64,000 bases of DNA. It comes from Cellulosimicrobium sp. Marseille-Q4280. GTDB taxonomy: Bacteria > Actinomycetota > Actinomycetes > Actinomycetales > Cellulomonadaceae. Positions 33,188 through 42,313 of the stretch are shown here, piece after piece. Below the pieces are notes generated by a model, which searched no databases, was not told the origin of the DNA, and saw only the letters and a program-made list of their open reading frames with translations. The position numbers were made by a program, and so were the translations under genes. Each line of letters opens with the position of its first letter. Position 1 is the stretch's first letter. The stretch covers positions 186,001 through 250,000 of the forward strand of contig NZ_CALPBY010000008.1 in assembly GCF_943181405.1 (NCBI RefSeq). Direction: 5' to 3'.

Positions 33188-34515
33188 GCCGCACCGCCCG
33201 TCGTCGCCGTCGCGTCCTCGGCCGCCGCGCGCGGCGGGTCCGTGGGTGCTGCCGTCGCGACCCGAGGCACCGGCGTCGTGCCGGGGGGCGGTACGGTGCG
33301 CGGCAGCTCGACCACGACCACGGTCCCGCCGTCGTCGCCGCGGCCGAGACGGACCGTCCCCCCGCCCGCGGCCACGCGCTCGCGCATCCCGCGCAGCCCG
33401 AAGCCCTCGGTGAGGTCCGCGGGCAGCCCGCGACCGTCGTCGCGCACCGCGAGACGCGTGACGGCGGCGTCCTGCGCGAGCTCGACCCGGACCGACCGTG
33501 CGGCCGCGTGGCGGCGGACGTTCGCGAGCGACTCCTGGGCCGAGCGCAGCAGCACGACCTCGTCGGCGCTGGAGAGACCCGTGACGGCGTCGAGGTGCGT
33601 GCCGACGGCGACGCCGGACTCCGCGCCGAACCGCTCCGCGAGGCGCAGGATCGCGTCCACGAGCGTCCCGCCCGCCTCCAGCGGCACGGGGCCCGTCGCC
33701 GCGACGAGGGCGCGGGCCTCCGCGAGGTTCTCGCGCGCGGTGGCCTCGACGAGCGCGAGCCGCTCGGCCGCCGCGTCGGTCGCGCCCCGGTCGAGGTCGG
33801 CGCGCGCGGCCTGGGCCAGCATGACGACGCTCGTGAATCCCTGGGCGAGCGTGTCGTGGATCTCCCGCGCCACGCGTTCGCGCTCGGCGGCGACGCCCTC
33901 CTGGTGGTGCGAGCGCGCGAGCTCGGCCTGGGTCGCGCGCAGCGCGTCGACGAGGCGGGCGTGCCGCTCCGACTGGCGCATGGTGTGGGCCGTCCACAGG
34001 CCGAGGCCGATCGAGAAGGCGAGGGCGACCCCCATCTGCGGTGCCGTGCTCGCGAGCGCTGACGCGTCGACGCCGCCGCGAGCAGGGTCCCACGCGAGCG
34101 CGAGCGCGGTGCCGCCCGCGAGCGCGACGCACAGCACGACCTGCGCCCACAGGTGCTCGGACATCATCCAGATCTGCGTGAAGGTCGCGAACAGCAGCAG
34201 CGTGCCGAGGCTGTCCTGCGCGGCGACGACGACCGTCGCCGTGACGGCCACGACCAGGTAGAGATGGGCCGCCACCTGGTCGCGCGTGCGCGCCGCGCGC
34301 CGGCCCCAGGCCACGTACGCGGCGACCATCGTGGCGATCGCCCCGAGCGCCACGACGAGCTCCGTCCCGCGCACGGACGCGGTCAGCAGCGCGACACCGC
34401 TCAGGCCGGCGATGAGGTAGAACGCGACGTCCCACCAGCGCACGTCCCGGGCCCAGGTCCCGTCGAGCTGCGCCGTCGCGTTCTCCGCGGCCCCGGACGG
34501 GTCAGCCGTCGTCAC
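33184..34515 (-). CDS. NarL-type sensor histidine kinase
   Basis: A 443-residue kinase with five or six N-terminal membrane helices (residues about 28-175) and essentially no extracellular domain, an intramembrane-sensing layout. HisKA_3 motif EREREVAREIHDTLAQGF-like (His220), then a HATPase_c domain with DDGRGLPADL and GFGLRGMRERV. Pro/Thr/Ala-rich tail. GTG start overlaps the permease gene by 14 bp. The operon ATPase-permease-kinase-regulator is the DesK/LiaS-like arrangement in which the kinase monitors membrane stress or a drug handled by the transporter. Confidence 0.93.
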   Translation of the reverse strand: MTTADPSGAAENATAQLDGTWARDVRWWDVAFYLIAGLSGVALLTASVRGTELVVALGAIATMVAAYVAWGRRAARTRDQVAAHLYLVVAVTATVVVAAQDSLGTLLLFATFTQIWMMSEHLWAQVVLCVALAGGTALALAWDPARGGVDASALASTAPQMGVALAFSIGLGLWTAHTMRQSERHARLVDALRATQAELARSHHQEGVAAERERVAREIHDTLAQGFTSVVMLAQAARADLDRGATDAAAERLALVEATARENLAEARALVAATGPVPLEAGGTLVDAILRLAERFGAESGVAVGTHLDAVTGLSSADEVVLLRSAQESLANVRRHAAARSVRVELAQDAAVTRLAVRDDGRGLPADLTEGFGLRGMRERVAAGGGTVRLGRGDDGGTVVVVELPRTVPPPGTTPVPRVATAAPTDPPRAAAEDATATTGGAA

Positions 34516-35374
34516 GGCGCCTCCACCGGAACGTCCGCACCCCGACCACGAGCCCCACCACCAGCCATGCGACCAGTACAGCAGCCGTCGCCCCGTGCTG
34601 CCACGACCCCGACGGCTCGAGGACCACCGCCTGCTCGGGCAGGAAGACCGACCGCATGCCCTGCGCCATCCACTTCAGCGGGAAGAGCGACGCGACCGTC
34701 TGCATCCACGACGGCAGCGCGAAGAAGGCGAAGAAGACGCCGGAGATGAACTGCAGGACGAGCACGACCGGTGTCACGACGGCCGTCACCGACTTCCCCG
34801 AGCGCGGCAGGGACGAGAACCCGACCCCGCACACCGCGCCCGTCGCGCAGCCCAGCACGAACACCCACACGAACGTCGCGACGCGACCCGCGCCGTCGGG
34901 CATGTCCCACGGCATGGGCACGTCGAACGCGAACGCGGCGAGCGCGAGGAGCAGCACCGTCTGGCCGATCGCCGTGGCGAGGACGAGCCCGATCTTGCCG
35001 AGGAAGTACGCGACGGCCGGCAGGGGAGTGGAGCGCAGCCGCTTGAGGGTGCCGTCGTCGCGCTCGACGGCGATCGAGATCGCGAGCGACTGGAACCCGG
35101 TGAGCATGATGCCCGTGGCGAGCATGCCGGGCAGGAAGTACTGCGCGAAGGGCACGCCGTAGTCGCCCGTGGACTGCTCCTGGCCGTCGAACACCGTCGC
35201 GAAGATCGCCAGCATGATGACGGGGTAGGTGAAGACGAAGATCACCGCGTCGCGCTCGCGGAAGAACCCGCGCAGCTCCGCCCTGGTCCGGGCGAGACCC
35301 AGACGGGCGACCCCGGGCAGGGCGGACGCGCGGCTCGGCGCGGTGCTCGCGGTCGGTGCGGTCGTGGTGCTCAC
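34502..35374 (-). CDS. ABC-2 type transporter permease
   Basis: A 290-residue permease with six membrane segments and the ABC-2 layout: FVFTYPVIMLAIFATVF at helix 1, the conserved TGFQSLAISIAVERDDGTLKRLRSTPLP cytoplasmic loop (split here for description), and FFALPSWMQTVASLFPLKWMAQGMR before the last helix. It partners the ATPase encoded immediately upstream (GTGA overlap). Such pairs export drugs, lipids or antimicrobial peptides; no substrate is indicated. Confidence 0.93.
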   Translation of the reverse strand: MSTTTAPTASTAPSRASALPGVARLGLARTRAELRGFFRERDAVIFVFTYPVIMLAIFATVFDGQEQSTGDYGVPFAQYFLPGMLATGIMLTGFQSLAISIAVERDDGTLKRLRSTPLPAVAYFLGKIGLVLATAIGQTVLLLALAAFAFDVPMPWDMPDGAGRVATFVWVFVLGCATGAVCGVGFSSLPRSGKSVTAVVTPVVLVLQFISGVFFAFFALPSWMQTVASLFPLKWMAQGMRSVFLPEQAVVLEPSGSWQHGATAAVLVAWLVVGLVVGVRTFRWRRRDDG

Positions 35375-36366
35375 GGTCGTTCCTCCTGGTCGGGGGTGGG
35401 AGTAGGGAGGTCGGCGGGTGTTCCGGGTCCGGGACGCGGCGGTATGACGGCGGCGTCGCCGATGAGCTCGAGGTAGACGTCCTCGAGCGACGGGCGGACG
35501 ACCTCGAGGCCGGGCACCTCCCCGTCCGCGTAGCGGGCGGCCAGCCGTGCGACGACCGCGGCGGGGCGGTCCGTGCGCTCCTCGCGGTGCAGGCCGTCGT
35601 CGAACCAGCGGACGGCGGGCCGGCGAGCGTCCGGGCCACCCAGGCGGTCGGGGGCGTCGAGCGCGACGACGACGCCGTCTCTCAGCACCGCGACGCGGTC
35701 GGCGAGCTGGGCCGCCTCGTCGAGGTAGTGGGTCGTGAGCAGGATCGTCGTGCCGCCGTCGCGCAGCGAGCGGACGAGCTCCCAGAACGCGCGCCGCGCC
35801 TGCGGGTCGAAGCCGGTGGTCGGCTCGTCGAGGAACACGAGCTCGGGCCGTCCCACGATGCCGAGGGCGACGTCGAGCCGGCGCCGTTGGCCGCCGGACA
35901 GCTGACGCGTGCGGGTCCCCGCCTTCTCGCGGAGCCCGACGGCGTCGATCACCTGCTCCGGGTCGCGCGGGTCGGCGTAGAAGCCGGCGAAGTGCCTGAC
36001 TGTCTCGGCGACCGTGAACTCGGAGAGGTCGCGCGAGTCCTGCAGCACGACGCCGATGCGGTCGCGCCACGCGCGGCCCGCGGTCTGCGGGTCCACGCCG
36101 AGCACGCGCACCTCGCCGTCGTCCCGCGAGCGGAAGCCCTCGAGGATCTCGACGGTCGTCGTCTTGCCGGCGCCGTTGGGCCCGAGGAGGGCGAAGATCT
36201 CGCCCCTCTCGACCCGCAGGTCGATCCCGGCGACGGCCTGCTTGGCGCCGTACCGCTTGCGCAGGCCGCGCACCTCGACCGCCGGCGCCGGCGGTGGCAG
36301 CGTCCCGGTCGCGCCGGCGCGCGACGCGCCACGGGGTGCGCTCGTGCCTTCCTGTGTGCTCTTCAT
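35371..36366 (-). CDS. ABC transporter ATP-binding protein, DrrA-like
   Basis: A 331-residue ATPase. Walker A GPNGAGKTTT, Q-loop VLQDSRDL, signature LSGGQRRRLD, Walker B LVFLDEPTTGFD, H-loop TTHYLDEAA. A C-terminal extension of about 90 residues (after ALDAPDRLGG) resembles the DrrA/CcmA_4 regulatory tail. ATG 36366 is preferred; the frame runs upstream without family similarity. First gene of the ABC/two-component operon. Energises export by the adjacent permease. Confidence 0.95.
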   Translation of the reverse strand: MKSTQEGTSAPRGASRAGATGTLPPPAPAVEVRGLRKRYGAKQAVAGIDLRVERGEIFALLGPNGAGKTTTVEILEGFRSRDDGEVRVLGVDPQTAGRAWRDRIGVVLQDSRDLSEFTVAETVRHFAGFYADPRDPEQVIDAVGLREKAGTRTRQLSGGQRRRLDVALGIVGRPELVFLDEPTTGFDPQARRAFWELVRSLRDGGTTILLTTHYLDEAAQLADRVAVLRDGVVVALDAPDRLGGPDARRPAVRWFDDGLHREERTDRPAAVVARLAARYADGEVPGLEVVRPSLEDVYLELIGDAAVIPPRPGPGTPADLPTPTPDQEERP

Positions 36367-36507
36367 GACGACCAGCGTCGTCCTCCGGGGGCGGCGACCG
36401 CGACGACCGTTCGTCCGCTCCTGACGTCCACCGATCGGTGGACGAGCGCTCCGGTCCGGGTCGCGTCGACACGGCGCGGACGTCGTGCGGACGTGGTTCG
36501 GACGTGG

Positions 36508-36537
36508 TTCGACCAGGCGCCCGGTGTCGCGTACAGT
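36508..36537 (+). promoter_or_regulatory. Candidate promoter of tRNA-Trp-secE-nusG
   Basis: TTCGAC (36508-36513), 18-bp spacer, TACAGT (36532-36537), 90 bp before tRNA-Trp. A GGACGTGGTTC direct repeat (about 36489-36510) overlaps the upstream part. Confidence 0.5.
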
Positions 36538-36627
36538 ATTCCTTCGGTGGTTGATGCCCACCTGTTGTGCCGCGCCTCGACGTTCCACGTCGAGCCTCCG
36601 GAGGCGGCAGAGGGGTGTCGGTCGCGA

Positions 36628-36700
36628 AGGGTAGTGGCGCAATTGGTAGCGCAGCGGTCTCCAAAACCGCAGGTTGCAGGTTCGAGTCCTGTCTACCCTG
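36628..36700 (+). tRNA. tRNA-Trp (CCA anticodon)
   Basis: A 73-nt cloverleaf: acceptor AGGGTAG/CTACCCT, anticodon stem GCGGT/ACCGC, loop CTCCAAA with anticodon CCA at 36661-36663, T-arm GCAGGTTCGAGTCCTGT. Its place before secE is conserved across actinobacteria. Confidence 0.97.
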
Positions 36701-36805
36701 CACAGCACCTCCCTCTCGGGGGTCGTGCGTGGTCCGAGAACGGGCTGCACGAGAGGTTCCAGCAGGTCCGGGGCACGTCCCGCACGTCAGCGATGGGGTA
36801 GATCA

Positions 36806-37087
36806 GTGAGCGAATCGCCGTCAGAGGCCGTGGGTGCGGACGGCGCACGCGCCGACGAGGTGACGAAGGGCCGTCCCGTCAAGGACAAGAAGCCCAACCT
36901 CTTCGCCCGTATCGCGCTCTTCGTGCGCCAGGTGGTCGCCGAGCTCCGCAAGGTCGTCACGCCGACGCGGTCCGAGCTGATCACCTACACCACGGTCGTC
37001 CTGGTCTTCGTGGTCGTCGTCATGGCCTTCGTGACGGTGCTCGACCTCGGGATCGGCCAGGCCGTCCTGTGGGTCTTCGGGGACTAG
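36806..37087 (+). CDS. secE: Preprotein translocase subunit SecE
   Basis: A 93-residue SecE with a polar N terminus, the conserved amphipathic helix ([24 protein letters not shown]) and one membrane helix ([20 protein letters not shown]). Part of the SecYEG channel. GTG start at 36806; the SD is weak (GGGGTAGATCA). It sits between tRNA-Trp and nusG in the universal actinobacterial order. Confidence 0.96.
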   Translation: MSESPSEAVGADGARADEVTKGRPVKDKKPNLFARIALFVRQVVAELRKVVTPTRSELITYTTVVLVFVVVVMAFVTVLDLGIGQAVLWVFGD

Positions 37088-37212
37088 CCGGCCACGACGC
37101 ACCCGACGTGCCGGTCACCCGGCACCCGGCGCCCCTCGGGGCGCCGTCGGCGCTTCCAGCAGCAGTCCTTCCAGAAGTCATCGAAGCCGGTCAGCAGAAA
37201 GCAGGTTCGTTC

Positions 37213-38046
37213 GTGTCCCAGGAGTCGCTGGACCAGACGGAGAACGTCGACCCGACGCAGCCCGAGGGTGCCCAGGACGAGGTCGACGAGACCACGGACG
37301 CGCCCGAGGTCGACGAGACCGGCGAGCTCGTGGAGAGCGACGAGCTCGAGACGGACGACGACGAGTCCGGCGCGACCGAGGCCGACGCCGACGACGTCGA
37401 TGACGTCGAGGACGAGCGCCCGTCCGACGAGGACGGAGACGTCATCGAGGACCCGGTCGCGGAGTTCAAGCGCGCGCTGCGCACGCAGCCCGGCGACTGG
37501 TACGTCATCCACTCGTACGCCGGGTACGAGAACCGTGTGAAGGCCAACCTGGAGAACCGCATCCAGAGCCTGAACATGGAGGACTACATCTTCCAGATCG
37601 AGGTCCCCATGGAGGAGGTGGCCGAGATCAAGAACGCGCAGAAGAAGATCGTGCGTCGTGTCCGCATCCCCGGCTACGTCCTCGTGCGCATGGACCTCAC
37701 CGACGAGTCGTGGGGCGCGGTGCGTCACACGCCCGGTGTCACCGGCTTCGTCGGTCACACCCACCAGCCCGTGCCGCTGACGCTCGACGAGGTCTTCTCG
37801 ATGCTCGCGTCGACGCTCGCGCCGGCACCCGAGCCCGGCAAGCCGCTCCCCGCGGCGGCCAGGGCCCCGATCGAGGTCGACTTCACCGTCGGCGAGTCGG
37901 TCACCGTCACCGACGGACCGTTCGACACGCTGCCCGCCACGATCTCCGAGATCAACGTCGAGAACCAGAAGCTCAAGGTCCTCGTCTCCATCTTCGGCCG
38001 GGAGACCCCGGTCGAGCTGTCGTTCAACCAGGTCGCCAAGATCTGA
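37213..38046 (+). CDS. nusG: Transcription termination/antitermination protein NusG
   Basis: A 277-residue NusG. An acidic, Asp/Glu-rich N-terminal extension of about 85 residues, common in actinobacteria, precedes the NGN domain ([24 protein letters not shown]) and a C-terminal KOW domain ([31 protein letters not shown], read in two parts). It binds RNA polymerase clamp and couples transcription to ribosome or Rho. GTG start 37213 follows a 125-bp gap after secE; an upstream frame to 37069 lacks NusG similarity. Confidence 0.96.
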   Translation: MSQESLDQTENVDPTQPEGAQDEVDETTDAPEVDETGELVESDELETDDDESGATEADADDVDDVEDERPSDEDGDVIEDPVAEFKRALRTQPGDWYVIHSYAGYENRVKANLENRIQSLNMEDYIFQIEVPMEEVAEIKNAQKKIVRRVRIPGYVLVRMDLTDESWGAVRHTPGVTGFVGHTHQPVPLTLDEVFSMLASTLAPAPEPGKPLPAAARAPIEVDFTVGESVTVTDGPFDTLPATISEINVENQKLKVLVSIFGRETPVELSFNQVAKI

Positions 38047-38146
38047 CACGGCGCCCGGCGTCCGCCGGGAGCGCGTGCGAGCGCAGTACTGCAACCGGGT
38101 CATCGCCCACGGCGTCGGCCCACGAGAAGAAGGACAGGGAAGACTC

Positions 38147-38578
38147 ATGCCTCCCAAGAAGAAGGTCTCCGGCCTCATCAAGCTCCAGATCCAGGCCGGT
38201 GCGGCGACGCCCGCACCGCCGATCGGCCCCGCGCTCGGTCAGCACGGCGTGAACATCATGGAGTTCTGCAAGGCCTACAACGCGGCCACCGAGTCGCAGC
38301 GCGGCAACGTGATCCCGGTCGAGATCACCGTCTACGAGGACCGCTCGTTCACCTTCGTGACGAAGACCCCGCCGGCCGCGGAGCTCATCAAGAAGGCCGC
38401 GGGCGTCCAGAAGGGCTCGGCGACGCCGCACACGGTCAAGGTCGCGAAGCTGACCGCCGACCAGGTGCGCGAGATCGCCCAGACCAAGCTCGAGGACCTC
38501 AACGCGAACGACATCGACGCCGCGTCGAAGATCATCGCCGGCACGGCCCGCTCGATGGGCATCACCGTCGAGGGCTGA
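38147..38578 (+). CDS. rplK: 50S ribosomal protein L11
   Basis: A 143-residue L11 with N-terminal [22 protein letters not shown] and C-terminal rRNA-binding domain ending [10 protein letters not shown]. It builds the GTPase-associated centre with 23S rRNA and is required for thiostrepton binding and the stringent response. ATG 38147 with a GGACAGGGAAG SD region. Followed by rplA. Confidence 0.98.
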
Positions 38579-38703
38579 CGCCCTCGACCTCTCCCCGCTC
38601 GGGCGTCGTCCGCGCAGGGAGACCGACGTCCGCCCACGTCCGTGGGCGGCAGTGGCAGGGTCCGCGCGGACCCGCTGACCACGACTGCAGAAGGAGAAGC
38701 AGC

Positions 38704-39420
38704 ATGGCAACGCGCAGCAAGGCGTACCGCAACGCCGAGGAGAAGATCGACCGGGAGCGTCTCTACGCCCCGCTCGAGGCGATCCGTCTCGCCAAGGAGA
38801 CGTCGACCGTCAAGTACGACGCGACCGTCGAGGTCGTCTTCCGCCTGGGTGTCGACCCGCGCAAGGCGGACCAGATGGTCCGCGGCACGGTGAACCTCCC
38901 CAACGGCACGGGCAAGACGGCCCGCGTCATCGTCTTCGCGAACGCGGCGAAGGCCGAGGAGGCCCGCGCGGCCGGCGCCGACGAGGTCGGTGGCGACGAG
39001 CTCATCGAGAAGGTGGCCGCCGGCTACACCGACTTCGACGCCGCGGTCGCGACGCCGGACCTCATGGGCAAGGTCGGTCGCCTGGGCAAGGTGCTCGGTC
39101 CCCGTGGCCTCATGCCGAACCCGAAGACCGGCACCGTGACGATGGACGTGACCAAGGCCGTCACCGACATCAAGGGCGGCAAGATCGAGTTCCGCGTCGA
39201 CAAGCACTCGAACCTGCACTTCATCATCGGCAAGGTCTCGTTCGACGAGACGGCGCTGGTGGAGAACTACGCGGCGGCGATCGAAGAGGTCCTGCGTCTC
39301 AAGCCGTCGTCGTCGAAGGGCCGGTACATCACCAAGGCCACGCTGACGACGACGATGGGCCCGGGCATCCCGCTCGACCAGTCCAAGACGACGAAGCTCC
39401 TCGAGGACGACGCGGCCTGA
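38704..39420 (+). CDS. rplA: 50S ribosomal protein L1
   Basis: A 238-residue L1 ([36 protein letters not shown] is the family signature). It forms the L1 stalk and in many bacteria represses its own operon. Strong SD AGAAGGAGAAG. It is the last ribosomal gene before an accessory block, with a strong terminator at 39465-39506. Confidence 0.98.
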   Translation: MATRSKAYRNAEEKIDRERLYAPLEAIRLAKETSTVKYDATVEVVFRLGVDPRKADQMVRGTVNLPNGTGKTARVIVFANAAKAEEARAAGADEVGGDELIEKVAAGYTDFDAAVATPDLMGKVGRLGKVLGPRGLMPNPKTGTVTMDVTKAVTDIKGGKIEFRVDKHSNLHFIIGKVSFDETALVENYAAAIEEVLRLKPSSSKGRYITKATLTTTMGPGIPLDQSKTTKLLEDDAA

Positions 39421-39464
39421 CCGCAGCGTTCCTCGTCGCGACCGGGCCCAGCCCGAGCGCACCA

Positions 39465-39506
39465 CGCCGACGGCGCGGTTCCCCCCGGGGAGCCGCGCCG
39501 TCGGCG
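39465..39506. terminator. Bidirectional terminator between rplA and the chitinase gene
   Basis: A 14-bp stem CGCCGACGGCGCGG (39465-39478) with CCGCGCCGTCGGCG (39493-39506), extended inside by CCCC/GGGG, between convergent genes. Confidence 0.85.
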
Positions 39507-39521
39507 TTCCAGGAGGGGATG

Positions 39522-40805
39522 TCAGCAGGCGCCGAGGTCTCGCCAGACGCCCCACTGACCGCTCTGGCTCGGGTTCTCGTTCGTCGTCCACCACTTCGCC
39601 TCGTACGTGCGGCCCTGGTACGTGACACGGTTGCCGCCGGTGTAGACCGCCGAGGCGGACCACGAGGGTGCGGTGCAGTCGCCCGGGTCCGTGGGGTCGG
39701 TCGGATCGGTCGGATCGGTGGGGTCCGTCGGGTCGGTCGGGTCGGTCGGGCCGCTCGCGAGCCGGCCACCGATCACGTCCGCGACCTCGTAGCCGTTGGT
39801 CTTGTCCCAGTTGATCGACCACGTCATGACGCCGCCGATCTTCCCGTAGGGCGTCGCGGGCCGGAAGGTGCCGCAGCCGGTCCCGACCTCGAGGCAGTCG
39901 ACGGCCTTCACGACGTTCGCCAGCGGCTGGTACCCGCCACCGGCAGCGCGGGGGACCGCGGGGACTCCGATGCCGACCTGGTCCGGCCGGAGCCCCATCT
40001 CGAGCTGGATGCACGACAGCGCGGTGAGGAAGTCGACCGTGCCCTGGGAGTAGACCTGCTGGTTGCAGCCCATCATCGAGCCGGAGTTGTAGTACTGCGT
40101 GTTGACGATCGTGAGGATGTCCTTGATGGCGAGCGTGAGCTGGTAGTAGCCCATGCTCGTCGCCTGGTAGTCGATGGTCTGCGGCGCCATCGTGATGACG
40201 AGGTCGGGCCCGGCCTTGGCGGACAGCTGGCGCAGCGCGCTCGCCATGTACGTCGCGTTGATCCCGTGCTCGAGGTCGATGTCGACGCCGTCGAAGCCGT
40301 ACTCCTGCATGAGCGCGTACGTGGTGTCGGCAAAGTTCTTCGCCTCGGTGGCGTTGGAGACGACGACGTTCCCGCGCTCGCCCCCGACGGAGATCACGAC
40401 CTTGCGCCCCTGGGAACGGATCGTCGCGACGTCGGCCGTGAACTGCGACTCGGTGTACCCGTCGAGCTCCGCGCTCGCCAGGTTGAACGTGATGCCGCCG
40501 GGCGTCCCCGCAAGGTTGTCGGCGAACGCGATCGCGACCAGGTTGTACGCCTGCGGGATCTCCGACAGGCGCATCGTCACGGAGCCGTTGTCGAAGTTGT
40601 GCCAGTAGCCGGTGAGCCACTGCGTGCCCGACGGCGCAGCGGCCGCCGGTGCGGTCGCCGTCGGGCTGGTCGCGGGGGCGGCCGTCGCCGGGGCGACGGT
40701 CAGCGCACCCGTGGCGGCGAGGGCCAGAGCGGTCGCGGCGGTGGCGAGCGCGCGCAGCGCCCGTCCGGTCCCGCGGCGCGGGCGGGCGGTCGAGTGGGTT
40801 CTCAC
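39522..40805 (-). CDS. Secreted GH18 chitinase with C-terminal chitin-binding module
   Basis: A 427-residue secreted enzyme that hydrolyses chitin. Sec signal peptide (about 1-43, LAATGALTVAPATAA). GH18 barrel with the catalytic motif DGVDIDLE (Glu179 proton donor); QYYNSG and GGVMTWSINWD are further GH18 signatures. A Thr-Asp-Pro repeat linker (about 358-379) leads to a CBM5/12 domain (CTAPSWSASAVYTGGNRVTYQGRTYEAKWWT, read in parts). GTG start with SD GAGGAG seven bases upstream. It is transcribed against the ribosomal genes and is an insertion between rplA and rplJ. Confidence 0.96.
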   Translation of the reverse strand: MRTHSTARPRRGTGRALRALATAATALALAATGALTVAPATAAPATSPTATAPAAAAPSGTQWLTGYWHNFDNGSVTMRLSEIPQAYNLVAIAFADNLAGTPGGITFNLASAELDGYTESQFTADVATIRSQGRKVVISVGGERGNVVVSNATEAKNFADTTYALMQEYGFDGVDIDLEHGINATYMASALRQLSAKAGPDLVITMAPQTIDYQATSMGYYQLTLAIKDILTIVNTQYYNSGSMMGCNQQVYSQGTVDFLTALSCIQLEMGLRPDQVGIGVPAVPRAAGGGYQPLANVVKAVDCLEVGTGCGTFRPATPYGKIGGVMTWSINWDKTNGYEVADVIGGRLASGPTDPTDPTDPTDPTDPTDPTDPGDCTAPSWSASAVYTGGNRVTYQGRTYEAKWWTTNENPSQSGQWGVWRDLGAC

Positions 40806-40914
40806 GGTGGTGCTCCTCGGGTCTCGGACGCGCGCGACGTCGCCACGCGCCGACCCGTCTCGTCGACGGGTCGTCTCGACGCTAGGAGCCCGCGGTGCGG
40901 CGTGGCATGAGGGA

Positions 40915-40949
40915 TCTCCCGCTACTTCGGTCCGGTCGGCTACGGGAGA
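40915..40949. promoter_or_regulatory. Inverted repeat upstream of the chitinase gene
   Basis: TCTCCCG (40915-40921) and CGGGAGA (40943-40949) flank a 21-bp spacer containing near-direct CGGTCCGGTCGG repeats, about 110 bp before the chitinase start. A regulatory role is possible; it does not match the DasR dre consensus. Confidence 0.3.
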
Positions 40950-40976
40950 ACGCGTAGACGCGACGGGTCGCGCGGC

Positions 40977-41642
40977 TCACGGATGGTGCCCGCGGAGGCC
41001 CGGAGGGCCGGGCAGACGGTGGTCGCCGTGCGGGACGGCGTGCTCGCCCGCCTCGGTGGCACCGAGCCCGAACGTCGCGACCGTCGCCACGAGGATCGCG
41101 CCGGTGAAGAGCGCAGCGAGTGAGCCCGCGGTCCGCAGGCCGGTTCCCGAAGGAGCCGTTCCCGGACCCGCGCGCGCACCGGCGCCGGCACCGGCGTCTG
41201 TCCCGGTACCGGCTCCGGAGCGACCAGCGGGTCGCGGTCCGGGGGGTTCCGCGGCGGCGGAGGCGACGTCCCGACCCGGCGCGGCCGGCGCGGTGCGCGT
41301 CAGGACGCCCAGCATCGCCGCACCCGCGAGCTGGAGTGCGGCCGCCGCGGTGACGGTCGGGCCGAGACGTCCGCCGCCCGAGACCGCGAGGGCCGCCTGG
41401 GCGACGCTCCCCGCGGCGAGCGCGCCGATCCCGACGCGACCGAGCGTCGTCGGGCCCAGGCGCCGGGGACGGGCGTCGGCGAGCGCGAGGAGCGCCGTGC
41501 CGACCTCCGCCGCACCGAGCCCGAGCGCGAGGAACCCGGCGGGCTCCGGGAAGGTCCCCCGGACCAGGCCGAGGTTGACGATCCCGGCGCCCAGCAGGGC
41601 GAACCCGACGAGGACGCGGAGCAGAGGTACCTGTCTGCTCAC
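40977..41642 (-). CDS. Small multipass membrane protein, unknown function
   Basis: A 221-residue protein with about four N-terminal membrane segments (LRVLVGFALLGAGIVNLG, GFLALGLGAAEVGTALLAL, VGIGALAAGSVAQAALAV, TAAAALQLAGAAMLGVL), a Pro/Gly/Ala-rich linker, and one further hydrophobic segment (AALFTGAILVATVATFGLG) before a His/Pro-rich tail. No family recognised. GTG start overlaps the DUF4383 gene stop (GTGA), so it is its translational partner. Confidence 0.65.
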   Translation of the reverse strand: MSRQVPLLRVLVGFALLGAGIVNLGLVRGTFPEPAGFLALGLGAAEVGTALLALADARPRRLGPTTLGRVGIGALAAGSVAQAALAVSGGGRLGPTVTAAAALQLAGAAMLGVLTRTAPAAPGRDVASAAAEPPGPRPAGRSGAGTGTDAGAGAGARAGPGTAPSGTGLRTAGSLAALFTGAILVATVATFGLGATEAGEHAVPHGDHRLPGPPGLRGHHP

Positions 41643-42046
41643 GCCGTCGCGGCGCGGGGAGCGGCCTGCTTGTCCGCCGCGAGGCCCACGCCGAGCAGGA
41701 GGATCGCGCTGCCGAGGTGCAGCACGTTGTCGGCGCCGTTGAGCGCGATGATGTTGGCGGCCGTCCCGACGAGGAAGAGGCCGACCACGCCGACCAGCAG
41801 GTAGACGGCGCCGACCGTCACGTTGACCGCCTTGGCGGCGGAGACCGAGCGGGACGCCAGGAGCAGTGCGGCGCCGATGCCGAGGTGCACGACGTTGTGC
41901 AGCGGGTTCACCTCGAACAGCAGCAGGTTCTCGCCCTCCGTGGCGGCGAAGCCGACGCCGGACGTCACGACGAATCCTGCGAGGCCCACGAGCAGGTAGA
42001 CGGCGCCGAGCACGGTGGCGAGGAGTCGGTTCGGGGACGAGGACAT
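41639..42046 (-). CDS. DUF4383 family membrane protein
   Basis: A 135-residue protein with four membrane segments. LLATVLGAVYLLVGLAGFVVT followed by NPLHNVVHLGIGAALLLAS, and a second copy NVTVGAVYLLVGVVGLFLVG with NGADNVLHLGSAILLLGVG, give the internal two-fold repeat typical of DUF4383. Conserved His in each H-L-G motif. Start ATG 42046. Function unknown; the family is common in actinobacteria and often stress-associated. Divergent from the sigma-factor gene. Confidence 0.85.
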   Translation of the reverse strand: MSSSPNRLLATVLGAVYLLVGLAGFVVTSGVGFAATEGENLLLFEVNPLHNVVHLGIGAALLLASRSVSAAKAVNVTVGAVYLLVGVVGLFLVGTAANIIALNGADNVLHLGSAILLLGVGLAADKQAAPRAATA

Positions 42047-42313
42047 GGTGCGTACCCACCTTCGGTGTCGTGGCGCGGGCCGCTCCCGCGCTCGGACCGG
42101 GTTCGGAGACGTCGCAGGCACGGATGGGTGACCGGCAGGTGGGGCCGGAAGAAACCTGTGCGCAAACTGGGTGCCATCGGATGTATCAGACGCGGACGGG
42201 GGCCCCTCTCGTCCGGGTGCAGGGTGCGATCCGTACCCCGAGCAGCCGGTTCACGCTCACCACGGAGGAGAACGATGAGGCCGCGACAGAGCAAGCACGG
42301 AGGGTCGTGACCA

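Noticed and set aside
39670-39750. Short regular repeats suggesting a CRISPR array
   Set aside because: They encode the Thr-Asp-Pro linker of the chitinase; there are no spacers.
40915-40949. DasR (dre) site for the chitinase gene
   Set aside because: The inverted repeat has a 21-bp spacer and does not resemble the compact dre palindrome.
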